A DNA stretch of 9,114 nt from Betaproteobacteria bacterium (lineage in GTDB: Bacteria > Pseudomonadota > Gammaproteobacteria > Burkholderiales > SG8-41). A model generated the notes under the pieces. The model ran no database searches. It was given only the letters and a program-made list of their open reading frames with translations, and was not told the DNA's origin. The DNA is taken from the NCBI GenBank assembly GCA_029883965.1, contig JAOUIN010000082.1, positions 1-9,114 on the forward strand, written 5' to 3'. Positions within the stretch are counted from its first letter, which is position 1; every line of letters starts with the position of its first letter. This document shows, piece after piece, positions 1 through 6,394 of the stretch. The position numbers and the translations under genes were made by a program.

Positions 1-2536
1 AAAGCAGATCGAGCGCATCGCGCGGCGTCAGTGCATCAGGATCGCAATCCTGCAGCATGTCGATCGCGGGGTGGGGCTCGGGTTCCGGCGCCGCAGTATT
101 TGCTGTGACAAACAGGTCGCCCTGTGGCGCGTGCGCGGCTGCAGCGGCCTCCAGGCCGGCAAGATGTTTGCGCGCGCTGCGGATAACTGCGGCGGGAACG
201 CCGGCGAGTTGCGCGACCTGCAATCCGTAGCTGCGGTTCGCGGGACCCTCTTCGACAGCGTGCAGAAAAACGATCCGGTCCCGGTGTTCGACCGCGTCGA
301 GATGCACGTTCGCCACCTGCCTGAAATCGACGGCGAGCTGCGTCAGTTCGAAATAATGCGTAGCGAACAGCGTGTAGCAGCCGCTGCGCTCGATCAGATG
401 TTTCGCGATGGCCCAGGCCAGCGCCAGTCCGTCGTAGGTGGACGTGCCACGGCCGATTTCATCGACCAGAACGAGGCTTTTGGGGGTCGCGTGATGCAGG
501 ATGTAGGCAGCTTCCGTCATTTCGACCATGAAAGTTGAGCGGCCGCCGGCGAGATCGTCTGCGGCGCCGATGCGGGTGAAGATGCGATCCAGCGGTCCGA
601 GACGCGCGCGGGTGACCGGCACGAACGATCCGCAGTGTGCGAGCAGCACAATCAGCGCCGTCTGCCGCATGTAAGTTGATTTTCCGCCCATGTTCGGGCC
701 GGTGATCAACAGCATGCGCCGCATCGCGGACAGCTGCGTGTCATTGGCGATGAACGGCTGCACCTGCGCCTCGACCACCGGGTGACGACCGCCCGCAATG
801 TCGATCACGGCCTCGTCGATGAATTCCGGCGCGACCCAATCGAGCGCAACAGCGCGCTCGGCAAAGGCCGCCAGCATGTCCAGTTCACCCAATGCCGTGG
901 CGACCCGCTGCAATGCGGGCACATGAGGTGCCAGTTTGACCAGCAGCTGCTCATAGAGCAGTTTCTCGCGCGACAGCGCGCGTTCCTGTGCGGACAATGC
1001 CTTGTCCTCGAACGTCTTCAGTTCCGGCGTGATGTAGCGCTCGGCATTTTTCAGCGTCTGGCGGCGGCGATAGTCGTCGGGCACCTTGTCCGACTGTGCA
1101 CGTGACACCTCAATGTAAAAACCGTGAACGCGGTTGAATTCGACTTTTAGCGTGGTGATGCCGGTGCGAGCGCGTTCGCGCGTTTCGAGTTCGGCGAGAA
1201 AGGTGCCGCAGTTGTCCTGGATGCCGCGGAGCTCGTCGAGTTCGGCGTCATAGCCGTCGGCGATGACGCCGCCTTCGCGGATGACCGACGCGGGTTCGGG
1301 TTTGACGGCTGCGGCGAGCAGGGCGGCCAGGTCACCGGGCGGCTCCAGGTCCGCGGCCAGTTGCGCCAGGCGCTCCCCGGTGCAGCCGGAAAAAGCAGCG
1401 GCAAGGGCGGGCAGTTGCCGCAACGACATGCTGAGCCCGGACAGATCGCGCGGCCGTGCCGACGCGAGCGCGATGCGCGCAGCGATGCGCTCGACGTCTG
1501 CAAAACTCTTCAGTGTTGCGAGTACTGCGGTGTGATGACCGGTCGCAATCAGCGCCGCCACTGCCTGATGCAGTGTCTGAACGAGTGTTCTGTCGGTCAG
1601 CGGATGATGCAGGGCGTGGCGCAGTCGCCGGCTGCCCATGCCGGTGGCGCAGGTGTCGAGCAGGGACAGCAGCGTGGGCGCCGGTTCGCCGCGGATGGTT
1701 TCGGTCAGTTCGAGGTTGCGCCGAGTTGCCGGATCCATGCGCAGGTACGCGCTTTCCGTTTCGACGACCAGCGCCTGCACATGGGCGATTTCAGACCCCT
1801 GGGTGGATTTGGCGTAATCGAGCAGCGCGCCGGCCGCGGCCACCGCGACGTCCAGTGCCTGCGCCCCGAAGCCGCTCAGGTCGTGCGTGCCGAACTGGTC
1901 GCAAAGCGAGCGGCGTGCCGTTTCCGTGTCAAAGCGCCACAGCGGCAGCCGGCGTATCGCGGATCCCGATTCATCCGGATCGAGCGTGCTGCCGTCAGCC
2001 AGCAGGATTTCCGCCGGCTGCAGCCGCTCGATTTCGGCCGCGAGATTTGATGACGCGGTTTCCATGATGCTGAAGCGTCCCGAGGCCAGCGCCAGCCATG
2101 CGAGCCCGAGCACGTTGCCGCTGCGGTGCACCGCGAGCAGCAGGTTTTCACTTTTCTCGTCAAGCAATGCGGATTCGGTCAGCGTGCCCGGTGTGACGAT
2201 GCGCATGACTTTGCGCTCGACCGGACCTTTTGATGTGGCGGGATCGCCGACCTGCTCGCAGATGGCGACCGATTCGCCGAGTTTCACCAGCTTCGCGAGA
2301 TAGGGGTCGAGCGCGTGGAACGGGACACCGGCCATTTTGATCGGTGCTCCGGCCGATTCACCGCGCGTCGTCAGCGTGATGTCGAGCAGCCGTGCCGCTT
2401 TTTCGGCGTCTTCAAAAAACAGTTCGTAGAAATCGCCCATCCGGTAGAACACCAGCAGATCCGAATGGTCGGACTTGATGCGCAGATACTGCTGCATCAT
2501 CGGGGTGTGGGCGGCGAACGGTGTTTCCGGCTTCAT
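1..2536 (-). CDS. mutS: DNA mismatch repair ATPase MutS (3' end cut by window edge)
   Basis: MutS recognises mispaired and small looped bases in DNA and recruits MutL in an ATP-dependent way. The minus-strand frame stays open from the ATG at 2536-2534 to the left edge: 845 codons, with the last full residues RDALDLL. E. coli MutS has 853 residues, so probably only about ten codons are missing. Landmarks sit at E. coli positions: the mismatch-wedging GDFYE with F36 and E38, Walker A GPNMGGKST at about 613-621 (K619), and Walker B LVLVDE with D692 and E693, followed by GRGTSTYDG and the ATHYFELTQL segment. This alignment argues against any frameshift and fixes the start. The start is not preceded by a recognisable Shine-Dalgarno sequence (the bases just upstream read TACGACCCC). 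The gene is divergent from the response regulator operon, and its downstream neighbour lies outside the window. Family identification is very secure. Confidence 0.97.
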   Translation of the reverse strand, partial: MKPETPFAAHTPMMQQYLRIKSDHSDLLVFYRMGDFYELFFEDAEKAARLLDITLTTRGESAGAPIKMAGVPFHALDPYLAKLVKLGESVAICEQVGDPATSKGPVERKVMRIVTPGTLTESALLDEKSENLLLAVHRSGNVLGLAWLALASGRFSIMETASSNLAAEIERLQPAEILLADGSTLDPDESGSAIRRLPLWRFDTETARRSLCDQFGTHDLSGFGAQALDVAVAAAGALLDYAKSTQGSEIAHVQALVVETESAYLRMDPATRRNLELTETIRGEPAPTLLSLLDTCATGMGSRRLRHALHHPLTDRTLVQTLHQAVAALIATGHHTAVLATLKSFADVERIAARIALASARPRDLSGLSMSLRQLPALAAAFSGCTGERLAQLAADLEPPGDLAALLAAAVKPEPASVIREGGVIADGYDAELDELRGIQDNCGTFLAELETRERARTGITTLKVEFNRVHGFYIEVSRAQSDKVPDDYRRRQTLKNAERYITPELKTFEDKALSAQERALSREKLLYEQLLVKLAPHVPALQRVATALGELDMLAAFAERAVALDWVAPEFIDEAVIDIAGGRHPVVEAQVQPFIANDTQLSAMRRMLLITGPNMGGKSTYMRQTALIVLLAHCGSFVPVTRARLGPLDRIFTRIGAADDLAGGRSTFMVEMTEAAYILHHATPKSLVLVDEIGRGTSTYDGLALAWAIAKHLIERSGCYTLFATHYFELTQLAVDFRQVANVHLDAVEHRDRIVFLHAVEEGPANRSYGLQVAQLAGVPAAVIRSARKHLAGLEAAAAAHAPQGDLFVTANTAAPEPEPHPAIDMLQDCDPDALTPRDALDLL

Positions 2537-2551
2537 GGGGTCGTATTTTAC

Positions 2552-2582
2552 GAGATGCCCGCGGGCAATCTCCGGCGGGCAT
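2552..2582. repeat. Overlapping dyad symmetries just upstream of mutS
   Basis: Two alternative inverted repeats share this stretch. GAGATGCCCG (2552-2561) matches CGGGCAATCTC (2562-2572) with one bulged A, around the perfect 12-bp palindrome TGCCCGCGGGCA (2556-2567). Alternatively ATGCCCGC (2555-2562) pairs with GCGGGCAT (2575-2582) across a 12-base loop. They lie 16-46 bases upstream of the mutS ATG, so they could be an operator or a 5' UTR hairpin. Function is inference; the symmetries are directly visible. Confidence 0.5.
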
Positions 2583-3131
2583 TGCAATTGCGCGTGTCCG
2601 GGTGACGTGAATGTGCGGCAGTAGCCGGTAAAGCCGTGACCGGTTCGTGGGCTGGGACGATGGCGGCCTGCAGATTCTGCGGCGCTGCAGTGCACGGCAT
2701 GGCGTGCCAAAACCCTGGGCTGCCCGACTTAGTGGCTTGATTCAAAAACAAAATTATTTCATTCTGGCAAATCGTGCAGCACCGGACTGCCGCTATAAAC
2801 TTTGCGCGCGGAATGTCGTAATCCTCAGGGCGGAAGGAGGGCTGTCGCTCACGCTCAGGCGACGGGCTCCGGGTGCTACGGGCGGTGGCCGGCGGACGTG
2901 ACCATGATGCGTCGTGTATCCTGTGTGTTAGTGACAACGATGCGGAATGCGACATGAAGTCCCATGATTACATGGTCCGGGATGCAGAGTGACGGGGCCT
3001 GAACGGTGAGTGTCCGGGAGCCGGCGCAGATGGACGATGGAGCATGGCGCCACGCAACATACGGGTGGCAGGTGCCGGGCAGAACGCGTTTCCGGCAAAG
3101 GTACAGCGGTTTATCCGGAGATTCCCAGGTA
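2583..3131. other. Intergenic region between mutS and the response regulator; no convincing gene
   Basis: About 550 bases with short open frames on both strands, none of which reads like a known family or has a good ribosome site and start together. A small AT-rich patch (about 2737-2763) is embedded in GC-rich sequence and is the likeliest place for promoters, but no convincing -35/-10 pair was found on either strand. TATAAA at 2794-2799 lacks a matching -35. A purine-rich run GGAAGGAGGG at 2832-2841 resembles a ribosome site but has no start codon at usable spacing. A small hairpin, CCATG-ATTA-CATGG, lies at 2962-2975. Part of the right side (3006-3131) is in frame with the response regulator and could be an N-terminal extension of it. 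Confidence 0.5.
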
Positions 3132-3545
3132 GTGCACTCGATATTGCTGATCGACGACAATCCGATGGATGTCGAGTTGACGCTGCGGGCGTTTCAGCAG
3201 AACCGCGTGGCGAACCCGGTTACTGTCGCGCGCAACAGCGAGGAGGCGCTGGCATGGATTCCGCGCTGGGAATCCGGCGAATCCAAGCCGGCGATGATCC
3301 TGCTCGACGTCAATATGCCACGGGTTAACGGACTGGAACTGCTCAAGGAATTGCGGACGCATGCGGTGTCGGCCAATATCCCGGTGATCATGCTGACGAC
3401 GTCGTCCACCGGGCGCGATATCGAGACCGCGTATGAGCATGGTGCGAATTCCTATATCGTCAAACCGGTGGATTTCGAGAAATTCCGCGATGTTGCCGAA
3501 CAGATACGCCATTACTGGACGGTGCTCAACGTGCCGGCACCGTGA
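3132..3545 (+). CDS. Stand-alone REC-domain response regulator (Rcp1/CheY-like)
   Basis: A single receiver domain that would accept phosphate from a histidine kinase and signal through protein contact, since no DNA-binding or output domain follows. Numbered from GTG 3132 (137 aa): acidic pair D8-D9 in LLIDDNPMD, phosphoacceptor D59 in LLDVNMP, switch threonine T89 in MLTTSS, and K111 in VKPVD. All catalytic residues are present. The tail IRHYWTVLNVPAP resembles the YW..LN.P ending of Rcp1-type regulators, often partnered with phytochrome-like or hybrid kinases. Start choice is uncertain. GTG 3132 gives a family-sized protein and has GGAG 11 bases upstream. ATG 3030, with GGGAG 9 bases upstream, and GTG 3006 are in frame, but would add 34 or 42 residues that look non-conserved. 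The stop overlaps the next gene's GTG, so translation is probably coupled. No kinase gene is visible nearby. Confidence 0.9.
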   Translation: MHSILLIDDNPMDVELTLRAFQQNRVANPVTVARNSEEALAWIPRWESGESKPAMILLDVNMPRVNGLELLKELRTHAVSANIPVIMLTTSSTGRDIETAYEHGANSYIVKPVDFEKFRDVAEQIRHYWTVLNVPAP

Positions 3546-4231
3546 TCCGAAAAATTTTCCGTGCCGCCGCTGCGGTCCTTCTGGTGGTGCTGGGCGTGGC
3601 CTGCACGCCGCAACAGATGCTGCTCAACTCATTGATACCGGATGGCACGGTACCGATGTTGCTGAGCCACCTGGAGAACGTCGAGAGCGGCAATCGCGAC
3701 CGCATCATCGAACTCGAACGGAAGGGCGACTGGCGTGAAATGGTGCGCTTCGCCGATACCAACATCAAAACGGATCCGTTCAGCTCCGAATGGCGCATGA
3801 TCGGCGGGTATGCCTCATCCCAGTTGCGCGAATTTCCACGGGCCGTGGAATACTTCAGCGACATGGTGCGACTCTCGCCCGATGATCCGACGGCGTACCA
3901 TTTTCTGGCGGAGGCACAGCGGGCGTCAGGTGATGCGAGAGGCGCCGTGACGACGCTGGAGCGCGCCTTGCTGGTGGTGCGTGAATCAGCGTTGACGTAC
4001 CGCCTGCTTGGAGATGCCTACGTGGATCTGGCGCGCTATGCTGCAGCAATCGCGGCGTACCGGCGCGCACTTACCATCGATCCGGGACTGCCCGATGCGT
4101 GGTTCGGCCTGGGACGGGCGGCATCGCTTTCCGGGCGCACGGCAGATGTGCGGCAAGCACTGCAGGCGCTGGATCAGATGCGCTCCCCGCGCGCGGCGGA
4201 ACTGCGTACACTGGCGGGCATGTCGCAATAA
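3542..4231 (+). CDS. TPR-repeat lipoprotein
   Basis: 229-aa predicted exported protein of unknown specific function. The N-terminus (MIRKIFR, then a hydrophobic stretch to A20) is a signal peptide ending LGVAC. C21 is the likely lipidated cysteine, although glycine at -3 departs from the usual L/V/I of a lipobox. After a linker of about 60 residues come four helix-turn-helix units of about 34 residues, near 82-115, 116-149, 150-183 and 184-217. TPR-like positions include AYHFLAEAQRASGD, TYRLLGDAYVDLARY and AWFGLGRAASLSGR. Such repeats act as protein-protein scaffolds. The GTG start overlaps the regulator's stop by 4 bases (GTGA), which supports the GTG start and suggests translational coupling. 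mscS follows after 29 bases, so the three genes are probably co-transcribed. An envelope role linked to signalling or the channel is inference only. Confidence 0.82.
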   Translation: MIRKIFRAAAAVLLVVLGVACTPQQMLLNSLIPDGTVPMLLSHLENVESGNRDRIIELERKGDWREMVRFADTNIKTDPFSSEWRMIGGYASSQLREFPRAVEYFSDMVRLSPDDPTAYHFLAEAQRASGDARGAVTTLERALLVVRESALTYRLLGDAYVDLARYAAAIAAYRRALTIDPGLPDAWFGLGRAASLSGRTADVRQALQALDQMRSPRAAELRTLAGMSQ

Positions 4232-4260
4232 CCGGTTGAACCGGCTTTCCGGAGGCTTGG

Positions 4261-5142
4261 ATGCAGGCGTTTTACGGCTGGTTTGAGAAAGCAAAGGCAG
4301 TGCTCGACATTTCCTTATTCGAGCTGGGCGGGCGTCCGTTTACGCTTTGGACCCTTGCCCACATCCTCATTCTGGTCGTGGTGTTGTTTTATGTCGCGGG
4401 CAAATTGCGGAACTGGATGGCGAACCGGGCGCTGGCGCGCACCGGGATGGACGTAGGGGCGCGTCATGCCGTCGCCACGATTACGCGCTATGTCGTGCTC
4501 CTGCTCGGACTGCTGATTATTCTGCAGACCGCCGGAATCAACCTGACGACGTTGAATGTGCTCGCCGGTGCCGTCGGTATCGGCGTGGGGTTCGGCCTGC
4601 AGAACGTGGTGGGCAATTTCATCAGCGGCCTGATCATCATGTTCGAGCGTCCGATCAAGATCGGCGACCGCATCGTCGTTGACAACATCGAGGGCGATGT
4701 CGTCGAAATCGGCGCGCGCGGTACCGTGGTGCTGACCAATGACAATATCAACATCATCGTGCCGAACTCGAAGTTCATCACCGAAAACGTGGTCAACTGG
4801 AAGTACAACGATGCCAGGGTACGACTGAAAATCCCGGTCGGTGTGGCCTATGGCAGCGATCTGCGCAGGGTCGAGAAACTGCTGCTGGACGTGGCCGGGG
4901 CGGAACCCGACGTAATTGCCGATCCCGCACCGGTGGTCCGCTTCATGGCGTTCGGTGACAGCGCGCTCAATCTCGAACTGCGGGTCTGGACAACCAGCGG
5001 CGCGACGCGCAAGGGCAGGCTGGTCAGTAAGCTCAATTTCGCGATCTACGACATTTTTCAGAGCAACGGCATCCAGATTCCGTTCCCGCAGCGCGACCTG
5101 CACATCCGCAGCAGCGTAGTCGGGATGAAGCCGACGGAATGA
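4261..5142 (+). CDS. mscS: Small-conductance mechanosensitive channel, MscS family
   Basis: MscS-type channels sit in the inner membrane as heptamers and open under membrane tension to release solutes during hypo-osmotic shock. This 293-aa protein is close to the E. coli length (286). Hydrophobic segments run at about 29-48 and 74-94. The pore-lining third helix spans about 98-128, with the Gly/Ala-rich LAGAVGIGVGFGLQNVVGNF and the typical end IIMFERPIKIGD. The beta domain follows (VDNIEGDVVEIGARGTVV, then IIVPNS at 165-170), then the C-terminal alpha/beta domain to PFPQRDLHI. The start is well supported by GGAGG at 4251-4255, 5 bases before the ATG. A short dyad, CCGGTT-G-AACCGG (4232-4244), lies directly after the lipoprotein stop. 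The gene is probably the last of the operon and is convergent with suhB. Confidence 0.95.
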   Translation: MQAFYGWFEKAKAVLDISLFELGGRPFTLWTLAHILILVVVLFYVAGKLRNWMANRALARTGMDVGARHAVATITRYVVLLLGLLIILQTAGINLTTLNVLAGAVGIGVGFGLQNVVGNFISGLIIMFERPIKIGDRIVVDNIEGDVVEIGARGTVVLTNDNINIIVPNSKFITENVVNWKYNDARVRLKIPVGVAYGSDLRRVEKLLLDVAGAEPDVIADPAPVVRFMAFGDSALNLELRVWTTSGATRKGRLVSKLNFAIYDIFQSNGIQIPFPQRDLHIRSSVVGMKPTE

Positions 5143-5152
5143 GCTTCCGCTG

Positions 5153-5168
5153 CCGGCGCCAGCGCCGG
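5153..5168. terminator. GC-rich hairpin in the mscS/suhB convergent gap (possible terminator)
   Basis: CCGGCG (5153-5158) and CGCCGG (5163-5168) form a 6-bp stem with a CCAG loop in the 36-base gap between two convergent stop codons. Position suits a bidirectional terminator. No clear T-run follows on either strand, so intrinsic termination is uncertain and Rho or simple insulation are alternatives. Confidence 0.4.
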
Positions 5169-5178
5169 ACCGATTGAT

Positions 5179-5979
5179 CTAGGCGATTTTCAGCGCCGGC
5201 GTCAGATGCGGTGCGAGCAGCGGCAGCAGTTGTGCGAACACCTTGGGATTGCCGGCGACGATGTTGCCGCTTTCGAGATAACGGTCATTGCCCTGCAGGT
5301 CGCCCACCAGGCCGCCGGCTTCGGTGATCAGCAGTGCGCCCGCGGCGATATCCCATTTGCTCAGGCCCAGTTCCCAGAAACCGTCCAGGCGTCCGGCAGC
5401 GACGTATGCCAGGTCCAGTGCGGCGGATCCCGGGCGGCGCACGCCGGCTGTGTGTTTGATGATGTCGCGCATCATGCCGAGATAGGCTTCCAGATGCTCA
5501 AGCTGGCGGTACGGAAAACCGGTACCGATCAGGCAGGGTTGCAGGTGAGGGCGTTTGCTGACGCGCAGCCGGGTTTCATTGAGGTAGGCGCCGCGGCCCT
5601 TGGTCGCGGTAAACAGATCGTTGCGCCCGGGATCGTAAATTACGGCCTGGTTGATCACGCCCTTGTGCAGCAGCGCGATTGACACCGCGTATTGCGGAAA
5701 GCCGTGCAGGAAATTGGTGGTGCCGTCGAGCGGATCGATGATCCACTGGTATTCGGAGGTGCCGGAAGCGCCGGATTCCTCTGCTAAAATCGCGTGTGCC
5801 GGATAGGCTTCGCGCAGCGTGCGGATGATGGCCTGTTCGGCTTCGCGGTCCACGTCCGACACGAAATCATTTGCAGCTTTTTCCTTGACGGCAATGACAT
5901 CGAGATTCCGGCTCGCGCGGTTGATGATGCCGCCGGCGCGGCGTGCGGCTTTGATCGCGATGTTGAGCATGGGATGCAT
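5179..5979 (-). CDS. suhB: Inositol-1-monophosphatase family protein SuhB
   Basis: Mg2+-dependent phosphatase fold that hydrolyses inositol-1-phosphate and similar sugar phosphates. In E. coli, SuhB is also part of the rRNA transcription antitermination complex; a like role here is inference. The 266-aa protein starts MHPMLNIAIKAARRAG, very like E. coli SuhB, which fixes the ATG at 5979-5977; an in-frame TTG four codons upstream is unlikely. Metal-site motifs are complete: E67-E68 in LAEESG, D82 and D85 in WIIDPLDGTTNF, and D210 in the C-terminal KWDIAAGALLITEAGG. The ribosome site is weak (bases before the ATG read TTGCCATTCACC). The gene is transcribed away from trmJ and convergent with mscS. 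Its best promoter candidate lies about 130 bases upstream and overlaps the left end of the palindromic element. Confidence 0.96.
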   Translation of the reverse strand: MHPMLNIAIKAARRAGGIINRASRNLDVIAVKEKAANDFVSDVDREAEQAIIRTLREAYPAHAILAEESGASGTSEYQWIIDPLDGTTNFLHGFPQYAVSIALLHKGVINQAVIYDPGRNDLFTATKGRGAYLNETRLRVSKRPHLQPCLIGTGFPYRQLEHLEAYLGMMRDIIKHTAGVRRPGSAALDLAYVAAGRLDGFWELGLSKWDIAAGALLITEAGGLVGDLQGNDRYLESGNIVAGNPKVFAQLLPLLAPHLTPALKIA

Positions 5980-6108
5980 GGTGAATGGCAATCTGTAGGC
6001 AGCGGTGAGTTGGCGGCAATGAGTGGACGGCGGGTAATCAATAAAGAGCGGATTGCAGTCTGATCCGGAATGATCTGAAAATTTCAGGGGCCGGAACGAC
6101 CGGTCCGT

Positions 6109-6136
6109 ATTTTACGTGAACACCGGGGCCTGTTAA
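6109..6136 (-). promoter_or_regulatory. Candidate sigma70-type promoter for suhB, -35 inside the left terminal repeat
   Basis: On the minus strand TTAACA (6136-6131; 5/6 to TTGACA) and TAAAAT (6114-6109; 5/6 to TATAAT) are separated by 16 bases. This would start transcription near 6102, about 120 bases before the suhB ATG. The -35 lies in the left 22-bp terminal repeat and the -10 lies just outside the element. Downstream in the leader is the symmetric CTGAAA-A-TTTCAG (6075-6087), a possible operator. Prediction by eye only. Confidence 0.45.
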
Positions 6137-6146
6137 CCATTATTTC
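6125..6146 (+). repeat. Left 22-bp terminal inverted repeat
   Basis: Perfect reverse complement of 6373-6394. On the minus strand it contains the TTAACA used as the suhB -35 candidate and an ATG (6140-6138) that mirrors the trmJ start. That ATG opens only an 18-codon frame ending at 6084. Confidence 0.9.
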
Positions 6147-6154
6147 ATGAGTGC

Positions 6155-6256
6155 GACGAGGATGATTCTGGTTCAGGGCGAGGCGCGCCGAGCGCGGTTT
6201 GCCCGCAGGCAAATAAGCGAAGGGGCAACAATGCCATGGGCCGGAATCATCCCGTC
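6155..6256. repeat. Internal hairpin A of the element
   Basis: The left arm 6155-6171 (GACGAGGATGATTCTGG) pairs with the right arm 6241-6256 (CCGGAATCATCCCGTC) with one bulge and one mismatch or G-T. The interior ends in a smaller stem-loop, TTTGCC-CGCA-GGCAAA, at 6198-6213. Forms one arm of the nested structure. Confidence 0.7.
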
Positions 6257-6263
6257 CCTGCGG

Positions 6264-6363
6264 GTTGCGGTCAGAATTGCCGCTGGCCGCGTTGCTTGCC
6301 TTGTCCATATTTGCGATATGGCGCTGTGGCAAGCGCCTTGCCACCGACAATTTTGACCGCAAC
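6264..6363. repeat. Internal hairpin B of the element, about 100 nt
   Basis: The 24-base arms 6264-6287 and 6340-6363 match at 21 of 24 positions; the shared opening is GTTGCGGTCA. Inside them GCTTGCC (6294-6300) pairs with GGCAAGC (6328-6334), and CCATAT (6305-6310) pairs with ATATGG (6316-6321) around a TTGCG loop. Three stacked stems would give a long rod-shaped RNA or a cruciform in DNA. It sits just upstream of the trmJ start. Confidence 0.75.
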
Positions 6364-6372
6364 GCAGCTCAC

Positions 6373-6394
6373 GAAATAATGGTTAACAGGCCCC
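6373..6394 (-). repeat. Right 22-bp terminal inverted repeat, overlapping the trmJ start
   Basis: Perfect reverse complement of 6125-6146. It contains the trmJ ATG (6379-6381) and the following four to five codons (M-V-N-R-P). A TTGACC at 6353-6358 with AATAAT at 6375-6380 (16-base spacer) resembles a promoter. Transcripts from it would begin after this ATG, so it could not serve the assigned start. Confidence 0.9.

Larger units (their letters stand above)
6125..6394. mobile_element. MITE-like palindromic element (or invertible segment) with perfect 22-bp terminal inverted repeats
   Basis: 270-bp segment in the divergent suhB-trmJ gap. Its ends are exact reverse complements over 22 bp (6125-6146 and 6373-6394; outer end GGGGCCTGTTAACC, inner end TTATTTC). 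Further pairing continues inside (TGAG 6148-6151 with CTCA 6367-6370 by sequence, one base offset). The interior holds two more long imperfect inverted repeats arranged side by side, so almost the whole element is self-complementary. No transposase or recombinase is encoded. This architecture is typical of non-autonomous miniature elements. An invertible promoter segment is the main alternative, and an ancestral structured regulatory region a third. No clear direct target duplication is visible in the flanks. Confidence 0.6.

Noticed and set aside
1361..2067. Long plus-strand frames of about 200-230 residues across 1361-2067
   Set aside because: They lie opposite the confidently identified mutS, and their composition is Arg/Ala-rich without recognisable motifs.
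2542..2552. CGTATTTTACG occurring at 2542-2552 and again at 6106-6116, each upstream of a minus-strand gene
   Set aside because: Only 11 bases and two copies. Most simply explained as two TAAAAT -10-like hexamers in similar context rather than a defined shared operator.
2765..2778. Sigma54-like TGGCAAATCGTGCA
   Set aside because: The GG and GC elements are two bases too close for a -24/-12 promoter.
2548..2955. 135-residue minus-strand frame upstream of mutS
   Set aside because: No recognisable domain, no convincing ribosome site, low-complexity Ser/Arg/Pro composition, and it runs through the mutS upstream dyad.
4315..5103. 262-residue open frame antisense to mscS
   Set aside because: Typical antisense shadow in GC-rich DNA. 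The plus strand encodes a clear MscS protein with a good ribosome site.
6084..6140. Mirror 18-codon minus-strand frame starting at the ATG in the left terminal repeat
   Set aside because: A by-product of the terminal repeat symmetry: only the first five codons are shared with trmJ, and there is no ribosome site.
6265..6378. N-terminal extension of TrmJ reading through the element in the same frame
   Set aside because: The 38 extra residues match nothing in the TrmJ family, are encoded by an inverted-repeat arm, and would make the protein longer than its well-aligned homologue.
6353..6380. TTGACC-16-AATAAT as the trmJ promoter
   Set aside because: Hexamers are good, but transcription would begin around 6387, after the assigned ATG, and no suitable later start codon exists.
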